A stretch of 8,023 nt of DNA from an uncultured Oscillospiraceae bacterium (GTDB lineage: Bacteria; Bacillota; Clostridia; Oscillospirales; Oscillospiraceae): positions 1-8,023 of the forward strand of contig CAJUQS010000059.1 of the NCBI GenBank assembly GCA_910588365.1. The letters run 5' to 3'. Under the pieces are notes generated by a model. It searched no databases and was not told the DNA's origin. It worked only from the letters and a program-made list of their open reading frames with translations. Every line of letters begins with the position of its first letter. Position 1 is the first letter of the stretch. The translations under genes were made by a program, and so were the position numbers. Below, piece after piece: positions 1 through 4,966 of the stretch.

Positions 1-25
1 AGAGGTAAAAAGGAGGGGAGGAAAA

Positions 26-292
26 ATGACGCGGGGCAAGGCGGAGGATGCAGGCGGGCTGACGCCCGCCAAAGACGACAACGCCGCCCCGTATCATTTT
101 GACCGCCGAACTTTACCGATTTTCAAGTGCGTCGACTATATTACTCCCGAACGGAAAGATCGGAAGGAATACATGCCATGTTTTGCGGCTGCTGTCGCTG
201 GCTGCTGCGAGCAAAACGGCTTGAATCAAATGTATGATTCCCGAATTCTTCATGCGGGAATCATACCTCCTGAAATGTTTGGAAGGGCCTGA
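26..292 (+). CDS. Doubtful small ORF, 88 codons, no recognised family
   Basis: An ATG at 26 follows a very purine-rich stretch (AGGAGGGGAGG at 11-21) that would serve as a good ribosome binding site. The frame stays open to TGA at 290-292, one base before the ATG of the solute-binding protein gene. The product is a hydrophilic 88-residue protein with several cysteines, no signal peptide, no membrane segment and no motif I know. Against it: codon use is unlike that of the genes downstream, and two inverted repeats plus a promoter-like site lie inside the frame, which is more typical of a leader. It could instead be a short leader peptide coupled to the next gene, or chance. I do not assign a function and think it is probably not a real protein. 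Confidence 0.18.
   Translation: MTRGKAEDAGGLTPAKDDNAAPYHFDRRTLPIFKCVDYITPERKDRKEYMPCFAAAVAGCCEQNGLNQMYDSRILHAGIIPPEMFGRA
53..70. repeat. Short GC-rich inverted repeat
   Basis: GGCGGGC (53-59) and GCCCGCC (64-70) form a perfect 7-bp stem with the 4-base loop TGAC. No T-run follows on either strand, so it is not a standard intrinsic terminator. It may be the remains of a terminator for whatever lies left of the window, or chance in GC-rich DNA. Confidence 0.4.
112..142 (+). promoter_or_regulatory. Weak sigma-A promoter candidate for the binding protein/MCP pair
   Basis: TTTACC (112-117) resembles a -35 box and TATATT (137-142) a -10 box, but the 19-base spacer is longer than ideal. It lies in a locally AT-richer patch, in the right place to transcribe the solute-binding protein gene with a leader of about 145 bases. 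I looked for a flagellar sigma-D/sigma-28 type promoter, which would suit a chemotaxis gene, and did not find a convincing one. Confidence 0.25.
180..217. repeat. Inverted repeat GTTTTGC/GCAAAAC in the leader
   Basis: GTTTTGC (180-186) and GCAAAAC (211-217) are perfect 7-base arms around a 24-base loop. The loop itself holds a direct repeat GGCTGCTG (187-194 and 200-207). It lies in the presumed untranslated leader of the solute-binding protein gene. No T-run follows. Confidence 0.4.
232..266. promoter_or_regulatory. Perfect 12-bp inverted repeat just upstream of the binding-protein gene
   Basis: GTATGATTCCCG (232-243) is exactly mirrored by CGGGAATCATAC (255-266) around an 11-base loop. It ends 28 bases before the start codon at 294 and 15 bases before its ribosome binding site. 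The stem has mixed composition and no T-run follows, so an intrinsic terminator is unlikely. An operator for a dimeric regulator of sugar uptake or chemotaxis genes, or an mRNA 5' hairpin that affects stability or translation, are the reasonable readings. Confidence 0.55.
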
Positions 293-293
293 T

Positions 294-1535
294 ATGATGA
301 AAAAGAGAATTTTTCCGCTGCTGCTGTCCCTGTGGGCGCTGCTGTTGACCGCCGCCTGCGGCGATCAGGCACAGCCGCCGGTTCCGGAAGACGGGGATGC
401 CGGCGGGACGGTGGAACTGACGGTGTGGGGGGCGGAGGAGGACGAGGCCCTGCTTCAGGAGCTGTTCACCTCCTTCCAGTCCCACTATGCCGGCCAGGCC
501 GATTTCCGCATCACCTACCAGCCCCAGGGCGAGTCCAACTGCAAGGACGCCCTGCTGGGGGATCTGGAGGGCGGCGCGGACGTGTTCGCCTTTGCCGACG
601 ATCAGGTGGCCGCGCTGGCCGCCGCCGGCGGCCTGGATCCGGTGGAGAACGCTTCGTCCATCCGGGCGGCCAGCCTCTCCGCCGCGGTGGAGGCGGCCAG
701 CGTGGGCGGCGAGCTGTACGCCTATCCCCTGACGGCGGACAACGGCTATTTCCTCTACTACAATAAGGCGTATTTCACCCAGGAGGACGTTCGGAGCCTG
801 GAGCGGATGCTGGACGCTGCGGAGCAGGCCGGCCGTCTGGTGGTGATGGACTGGTCCTCCGCGTGGTATGTCTACGCCTTCTTCGGCAACACCGGCCTGG
901 AGATTGGCCTCAACGATGACGGGCTGACCAACTACTGCACGTGGAACGGCACAGACGGCCCCATCCGGGGCGTGGACGTGGCACAGTCCATGCTGTCCAT
1001 TGCCGCCAGCCCCGGCTTCGCCAGCCGGACGGATACAGAGTTTCTGGACGGCGTGCGGGACGGCTCCGTCATCGCGGGGGTCAGCGGCGTGTGGAACGCG
1101 GTGGCCGTCCAGGAGGCCTGGGGGGAGGATATGGGGGCGGCCCGGCTGCCGTCCTATTCGTGCGCCGGGCAGCAGGTGCAGATGGCCTCTTTTTCCGGCT
1201 GCAAGCTCATCGGCGTGAACGCCTACTCGCAGCACCCGGAGTGGGCGGCCCGGCTGGCGGAGTGGATTACCAGCGAGTCCGGCCAGCGCCTGCGCTGTGA
1301 GATGCGGGGACAGGGCCCCGCCAACACCAGCGCGGCCAACTCCCCGGAGGTCCAGGCCTCGCCGGCCATCGCCGCCCTGCTGGCCCAGTCGGAATTTTCC
1401 CAGCTCCAGCGGGTGGGGGGGAAGTTCTGGGATCCGGTGGCGGAGTTCGCCGGCAGCATGGCGGCGGGAAATCCCACCGGCGCGTCTCTCCAGGCCCAGC
1501 TGGATCGGATGGTGGAGGGCGTGACGGCGCGTTAG
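294..1535 (+). CDS. MalE-like extracellular solute-binding lipoprotein
   Basis: 413-residue carbohydrate-type solute-binding protein. The ATG at 294 is preferred because GGAAGGG (281-287) lies 6 bases upstream and the protein then begins with a lipoprotein signal: MMKKR, a hydrophobic run at 6-18, and the lipobox TAAC with the lipidated cysteine at 22. An acidic linker (24-38) leads into the binding fold: VELTVWG at 40-46, GELYAYPLTADNGYFLYYNK at 139-158 (aligning by eye with GKLIAYP...LIYNK of maltose-binding protein), GVNAYSQHPEWAARLAEWI at 307-325, and a C-terminal FWDPV near 378 matching the FWYAV region of MalE. The ligand is therefore probably a sugar or oligosaccharide held outside the cell at the membrane, but the specificity cannot be read. 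No permease or ATPase gene is adjacent; an MCP gene follows after 41 bases, so it may feed a chemoreceptor rather than, or as well as, a transporter. A cognate transporter could lie elsewhere. Confidence 0.88.
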   Translation: MMKKRIFPLLLSLWALLLTAACGDQAQPPVPEDGDAGGTVELTVWGAEEDEALLQELFTSFQSHYAGQADFRITYQPQGESNCKDALLGDLEGGADVFAFADDQVAALAAAGGLDPVENASSIRAASLSAAVEAASVGGELYAYPLTADNGYFLYYNKAYFTQEDVRSLERMLDAAEQAGRLVVMDWSSAWYVYAFFGNTGLEIGLNDDGLTNYCTWNGTDGPIRGVDVAQSMLSIAASPGFASRTDTEFLDGVRDGSVIAGVSGVWNAVAVQEAWGEDMGAARLPSYSCAGQQVQMASFSGCKLIGVNAYSQHPEWAARLAEWITSESGQRLRCEMRGQGPANTSAANSPEVQASPAIAALLAQSEFSQLQRVGGKFWDPVAEFAGSMAAGNPTGASLQAQLDRMVEGVTAR

Positions 1536-1576
1536 CGATTTTGCACAGATGTAGACTATCATTCGGAGGAGATCGC

Positions 1577-3142
1577 ATGAAAGGGAAGCTGACATTGCAG
1601 CAGCGCCTGATTCTGCCTGTTGTTCTGCTGGGACTGGTGGCGCTGCTGTCCAATATCCTGGCGGTATTCAGCATCAATAACGTCCACGCCAACGCGGGGA
1701 CCATTGTGGACGAATTCATGGTCAGCGAGGCCCGGCTGGAGGAGATCCGCCGCTCCATGATGGACATTCACCGCCTGGCCCTGTCCCACATCGTGGCCGA
1801 GGACCACACCACCATGATCCGGCTGGTTCAGGAGATCAAGGCGGAGGAGGCCGAGCTGGACGGAAGGCTGGCGGATTACGAGGCGTTTGTCGCCGGGGAG
1901 GACCAGGGTACCTACCGGTCGCTCCTGGAGGACTACGATTCATTCAAGCACGCCCTGGTCCATCTGGTCTGTGCCAGCGCGGACAGCAGGACGCAGGCGG
2001 CCTACGACACGGCCAACGGGGACGTGGCGGCCTGGAGCGGCGCGGCGGAGGAGGACATCGACGCCCTCTACGGCTCTGTCAGCGCCCGGGCGGAGGCCGC
2101 CCGCGGCCGCCTCGCCCTGGTTTACATCATCTCCCTGGTGACCAGCGCCATTGCGCTGCTGCTGGGGATTCTGCTGGTGGCGGCGGCCTTCCGCATCATC
2201 CGCCGGTCCGTTATTGCGCCCATCCGCGGCGCCATGGGGATGCTCCAGGACAGCTCGGAGCGCATCAGCGGCGTGGTGGGCGAGGTCCGGCACCGGACCC
2301 AGACCTCCAGCGGCAGCGTCCGCAGCCTGTCCGGCATAACGGAGCAGCTCTCCGCCGCCCTGGAGGAGATCGCCGGCAGTGCCGCCTCCATCTCCGCCAG
2401 CGCCTCCGGCACCCAGAACGATGCCAGGGACATGGTGGAGGAGTGCGCCGCCATCACGGACTACTCCGGCGGTATGCGGGGGAGGGCGGAGGAGATGGAG
2501 CGCTCTGCCCAGGCGGAGATGGAGGCGGTCCGGGCCAGGACGGAGGAGATCATGGACATGCTGCACCAGGCCATCCAAAAGAGCCACAGCGTCAACCAGA
2601 TCAGCGTCCTGACGAAGGATATTCTCGCCATCTCCTCCTCGACGGATCTGATCGCCATCAACGCCTCCATTGAGGCCAGCCGGGCCGGGGAGGCGGGGAA
2701 GGGGTTCGCAGTCGTCGCGCAGGAGATCCGCAAGCTGGCCGACTCCTGTGCCGAGACCGCCAGCCACATCCAGGAGGTCAGCACGGTGGTCACGGGGGCG
2801 GTGGACTACCTCTCCGGCAGTGCGGAGGAGCTGGCGGAGTATCTCGGCAAGGCTCTTCTCTCTCAGCTGGAGGGCGCGGTCCAGGGCGGACGGCAGTACC
2901 GGGAGGACTCCGACTACATCAGCCGCTCCATGGAGGCGTTCCACCAGCGGGCGGACCGCCTGAGGACCGCCATGGACGAAATCGCCGGCGCCATTGACGG
3001 CGCGGCCTCTGGCATTACCGGCGCCGCCGGCAGCACCCGCGTCCTGGTGGACGACATGGCCGGCATCACCGCCCGCATGGATACAAACCAGGAGATTGTG
3101 GGGGAGCTCCAGAGGCAGATGGACGTGTTTGCAAATCTGTAG
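1577..3142 (+). CDS. Methyl-accepting chemotaxis protein, HAMP region degenerate
   Basis: 521-residue transmembrane chemoreceptor. The ATG at 1577 follows GGAGGAG (1565-1571); an in-frame ATG at 1541 lacks a site and would add 12 polar residues. Order: membrane helix at about 11-32, an extracellular region at 33-178 that looks like a four-helix-bundle sensor, a second membrane helix at about 179-205, then a long coiled coil with the signalling hairpin tip. The tip (TDLIAINASIEASRAGEAGK, 356-375, then GFAVVAQEIRKLADS) is diagnostic of MCPs that drive CheA through CheW. R369 and E372 match conserved trimer-contact residues of Tsr (R388, E391). S354, S355 and D357 stand where F/Q/N are usual. 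Behind the second membrane helix I see the proline of a HAMP start (IAPIRGAM, 213-220) but not the glycine-aspartate and DEIG-like parts. No C-terminal CheR-binding pentapeptide is visible. It is probably co-transcribed with the upstream binding protein, a likely partner. Confidence 0.95.
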   Translation: MKGKLTLQQRLILPVVLLGLVALLSNILAVFSINNVHANAGTIVDEFMVSEARLEEIRRSMMDIHRLALSHIVAEDHTTMIRLVQEIKAEEAELDGRLADYEAFVAGEDQGTYRSLLEDYDSFKHALVHLVCASADSRTQAAYDTANGDVAAWSGAAEEDIDALYGSVSARAEAARGRLALVYIISLVTSAIALLLGILLVAAAFRIIRRSVIAPIRGAMGMLQDSSERISGVVGEVRHRTQTSSGSVRSLSGITEQLSAALEEIAGSAASISASASGTQNDARDMVEECAAITDYSGGMRGRAEEMERSAQAEMEAVRARTEEIMDMLHQAIQKSHSVNQISVLTKDILAISSSTDLIAINASIEASRAGEAGKGFAVVAQEIRKLADSCAETASHIQEVSTVVTGAVDYLSGSAEELAEYLGKALLSQLEGAVQGGRQYREDSDYISRSMEAFHQRADRLRTAMDEIAGAIDGAASGITGAAGSTRVLVDDMAGITARMDTNQEIVGELQRQMDVFANL

Positions 3143-3165
3143 AGTGGATCGGCTCCCGCTCAGCA

Positions 3166-3202
3166 CAAGGCCGCCGCGGCCGGACCTGCCGCGGCGGCCT
3201 TG
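3166..3202 (+). terminator. Strong GC hairpin after the MCP gene, no T-tract
   Basis: A 15-bp perfect stem (3166-3180 with 3188-3202, core GGCCGCCGCGGC) has a 7-base loop and begins 23 bases after the MCP stop. The position and strength suit a transcript 3' end, but no run of T follows on either strand. It may stop transcription only with Rho or NusA help, or it may simply protect the mRNA end. Confidence 0.5.
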
Positions 3203-3291
3203 CGGCAAGTGGGATTGCACGATAGCGGCGCGGGAAATCCGCCAATTTATGTCATATACGCATAATAACGGGCGGCGTGGCAAATTAGTAC

Positions 3292-3320
3292 TTGACTGGC
3301 GGGAAGGCATGTGGTATAAT
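3292..3320 (+). promoter_or_regulatory. Near-consensus sigma-A promoter of the str cluster
   Basis: TTGACT (3292-3297, five of six) and TATAAT (3315-3320, perfect) are separated by exactly 17 bases. The TG of an extended -10 is present at 3312-3313. An AT-rich patch (CAAATTAGTA, 3281-3290) sits directly upstream of the -35. The predicted start of transcription is near 3327, about 50 bases before the L7Ae-family gene. This is the best promoter in the window and fits a highly expressed ribosomal operon. Confidence 0.88.
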
Positions 3321-3376
3321 CACAAACTGCGTGGAAATGTCCGCGAATTTTTGTGCGCCAAACGGGAGGAGTCCAT

Positions 3377-3625
3377 TTGCTGAAGGAGCTGCGGTCCAGA
3401 GAAAAGGTGATCGGCGTGAAGCAGTCCCGCCGCGCCATCCGGGAAGGCCGCGCCCGGCAGGTCTTCCTGGCCTGCGACGCAGACCCGGCGCTGACCGGGC
3501 CGCTTCTGGCACAGTGCCGGGAGAAGACCGTCCCGGTGGAGTCGGGTTGCACCATGCGCGAGCTGGGACAAGCCGCCGGAATCCAGGTGGGGGCCGCTGT
3601 GGTGGTCCTGCTTGAGGACAGGTGA
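3377..3625 (+). CDS. L7Ae-family K-turn-binding protein (YbxF/RplGB type)
   Basis: 82-residue protein of the L7Ae/L30e/S12e/Gadd45 family; Bacillus YbxF (RplGB), which has the same place beside rpsL and binds kink-turn RNA, is about the same length. A TTG start at 3377 is chosen because GGGAGGAG (3364-3371) lies 5 bases upstream; the in-frame GTG at 3353 has no usable site and falls close to the predicted transcript start. The N-terminus (LKELRSREKVIGVKQSRRAI) has the family's glycine followed by a basic helix that contacts RNA. The middle has a hydrophobic strand (QVFLACDAD), and the end reads GAAVVVLLEDR. It opens the str cluster behind its own strong promoter, with rpsL following after 196 bases. 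The family and position are clear; whether it is a true ribosome component or acts on structured leaders is not shown here. Confidence 0.9.
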   Translation: MLKELRSREKVIGVKQSRRAIREGRARQVFLACDADPALTGPLLAQCREKTVPVESGCTMRELGQAAGIQVGAAVVVLLEDR

Positions 3626-3703
3626 GCGGCGGCTTCTGCCGGACGCGCCGCGGGAGGAAACCCGGCCCGCAGCAGCGCACAGAAAATCCCGGTTAGAGCT
3701 CAA

Positions 3704-3795
3704 CATACTTTTTTCAGAAAAAGTATGGAGCGTCTGGTTTTTTCGGGATATTTTTCCGATATCCTGTAAAAAATAAATTTGGAGCGTTCCGCTCC
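3704..3795 (+). promoter_or_regulatory. rpsL leader with three tandem hairpins
   Basis: Three adjacent inverted repeats precede rpsL. The first is CATACTTTTT (3704-3713) with AAAAAGTATG (3718-3727), 10 perfect pairs around TCAG. The second runs 3738-3773: six T's and CGGGATAT pair with ATATCCTG and six A's, with one bulged T at 3767 and one G-T pair. The third is GGAGCG (3781-3786) with CGCTCC (3790-3795) around TTC. GGAGCGT occurs again at 3727-3733, so the CGCTCC arm could pair with either copy, which would allow two alternative folds. The ribosome binding site of rpsL (AAGGAG, 3809-3814) follows directly. I found no good promoter here. An attenuator or ribosomal-protein leader is possible but unproven. 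Confidence 0.5.
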
Positions 3796-3821
3796 GCCAT
3801 TTTCAGAGAAAGGAGAAAACT

Positions 3822-4238
3822 ATGCCTACTTTCAACCAGCTGGTTCGCAAGGGCCGGGAGCAGGCGACCTACAAGTCCACCGCTCCCGCGATGCAGTACG
3901 GCCTGAACACCCTCAAAAATAAGGAGACCGACCTGCCCTCCCCCCAGAAGCGCGGCGTGTGCACGGCGGTCCGTACGGCTACCCCCAAGAAGCCCAACTC
4001 CGCCCTGCGGAAGATCGCCCGTGTGCGCCTGACCAACGGCTATGAGGTCACCGCCTATATCCCCGGCGTTGGCCACTCCCTCCAGGAGCACTCCGTGGTG
4101 ATGATCCGCGGCGGCCGTGTCAAGGATCTGCCCGGTGTGCGTTACCACATCATCCGCGGTACGCTGGACACCCAGGGCGTCCAGGGCCGTATGCAGGCCC
4201 GCTCCAAGTACGGCGCCAAGCGCCCGAAGAGCAAGTAA
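3822..4238 (+). CDS. rpsL: 30S ribosomal protein S12
   Basis: 138-residue S12, the full length usual for Firmicutes, which carry about 13 extra residues (roughly 22-38) compared with the enterobacterial protein. It sits at the decoding centre of the small subunit and helps monitor codon-anticodon pairing. The family signature TPKKPNSALRK is at 54-64 and RGGRVKDLPGVRYH at 96-109. The two lysines whose mutation gives streptomycin resistance (K43 and K88 in E. coli, counting Met) are here K56 and K101 and both are wild type. D102 corresponds to the aspartate that is methylthiolated in E. coli. ATG at 3822 follows AAGGAG by 7 bases. It is part of the str cluster, after the L7Ae-family gene and before rpsG, with unusually long structured gaps on both sides. 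Confidence 0.99.
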   Translation: MPTFNQLVRKGREQATYKSTAPAMQYGLNTLKNKETDLPSPQKRGVCTAVRTATPKKPNSALRKIARVRLTNGYEVTAYIPGVGHSLQEHSVVMIRGGRVKDLPGVRYHIIRGTLDTQGVQGRMQARSKYGAKRPKSK

Positions 4239-4264
4239 GGAGCGAAACGAAGCTTTGCCGAATA

Positions 4265-4366
4265 GGTTGAACATAGTTTTCTGACGATAAACTGTGACCT
4301 CTTTGGCAGGCCGAACACAGGGCAGCGTGTGTTTCGCTGGAAGGAGGCTCCGTGCGAGGCGGAGCC
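4265..4366 (+). promoter_or_regulatory. Structured rpsL-rpsG spacer, candidate S7 regulatory leader
   Basis: The 242-base gap between rpsL and rpsG holds three inverted repeats in a row. The first pairs CATAGTTT (4272-4279) with AAACTGTG (4289-4296), one T-G pair, and can extend with GGT (4265-4267) to ACC (4297-4299) across a bulge. The second pairs CGAACACA (4312-4319) with TGTGTTTCG (4328-4336), one bulge. The third pairs GGCTCCG (4346-4352) with CGGAGCC (4360-4366). In E. coli, S7 represses its own operon by binding the rpsL-rpsG spacer; a similar role here is inference. A weak promoter (TTGAAC near 4267, TAAACT near 4288) has too short a spacer to be trusted. Confidence 0.4.
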
Positions 4367-4480
4367 CGGGAGTGCCGCTCTCCGGCCTGCGGCCCGCGAA
4401 CGGTTATCCCCCAAGCCGGCGTGAGCGCTGTCTTGGTGAGTACCTATGATTTCATAAATTTCATGAAGGAGGGAAGCATA

Positions 4481-4951
4481 GTGCCCAGAAGAGGTAATGT
4501 TCCCAAGAGAGAGATCCTGCCTGACCCGATGTACAACAGCATCCTGGTGACCAAGCTGGTCAACTCCATCATGCTGGACGGCAAAAAGGGTGTGGCGCAG
4601 AAGATCGTCTACAGCGCCTTTGACATTGTCAAGGACAAGACCGACAAGGAACCCCTGGAGGTGTTCACCACCGCCATGGACAACATCATGCCCAGCCTGG
4701 AGGTCAAGGCCCGCCGCGTGGGCGGCGCCACCTACCAGGTGCCTATGGACGTACGTCCCGCCCGCCGTCAGACCCTTGGTCTGCGCTGGCTGACCAACTA
4801 CGCCCGTTCCCGCAGTGAGCGGACCATGGCCGAGCGTCTGGCCAACGAGATTATGGACGCGGCAAACAACACCGGAAGCGCCGTGAAGAAGCGCGAAGAT
4901 ACCCACAAGATGGCCGAATCCAACAAGGCATTCGCCCATTTCCGTTGGTAA
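4481..4951 (+). CDS. rpsG: 30S ribosomal protein S7
   Basis: 156-residue S7, the standard bacterial length, which nucleates assembly of the 30S head by binding 16S rRNA and contacts E-site tRNA. The start is GTG at 4481, placed by AAGGAGGG (4466-4473) 7 bases upstream and by the conserved beginning MPRRGNVPKREILPDP. The frame is open 129 bases further upstream, but that extension is not S7-like and is rejected. Conserved stretches include VNSIMLDGKKGVAQKIVYSA (27-46), ARRVGGATYQVPMDVRP (77-93) and the C-terminal KKREDTHKMAESNKAFAHFRW region. TTCAT (4451-4455) and ATGAA (4463-4467) could pair and partly cover the ribosome binding site, a possible translational control. fusA follows after only 15 bases, so the two are surely co-transcribed. 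Confidence 0.99.
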   Translation: MPRRGNVPKREILPDPMYNSILVTKLVNSIMLDGKKGVAQKIVYSAFDIVKDKTDKEPLEVFTTAMDNIMPSLEVKARRVGGATYQVPMDVRPARRQTLGLRWLTNYARSRSERTMAERLANEIMDAANNTGSAVKKREDTHKMAESNKAFAHFRW

Positions 4952-4966
4952 GTTAGGAGGAGCAGT

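Noticed and set aside
234..293. 20-codon upstream extension of the solute-binding protein
   Set aside because: It would bury the lipoprotein signal peptide, it has no ribosome binding site, and its ATG lies within the left arm of the 12-bp inverted repeat.
120..293. Possible riboswitch (cyclic-di-GMP or other) before the chemotaxis pair
   Set aside because: I looked for the conserved core bases of GEMM-type and other common riboswitches and did not recognise them; only simple inverted repeats are present.
261..1595. 444-codon minus-strand frame opposite the binding-protein gene
   Set aside because: Same reason: the translation is rich in G, R, H and L with no family features, while the plus strand encodes a lipoprotein with a MalE-like fold.
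1940..3310. 456-codon minus-strand frame opposite the MCP gene
   Set aside because: Low-complexity G/A/R/L-rich translation with no motif; the plus strand has clear MCP signatures. It is a GC-rich shadow.
3822..4238. Possible streptomycin-resistant rpsL allele
   Set aside because: The two key lysines (K56 and K101 here) are both wild type.
4352..4480. 43-codon N-terminal extension of rpsG in the same frame
   Set aside because: S7 proteins begin with MPRR(G/R)-like sequence at the GTG at 4481, which has its own strong ribosome binding site; the extension is not S7-like and overlaps hairpins.
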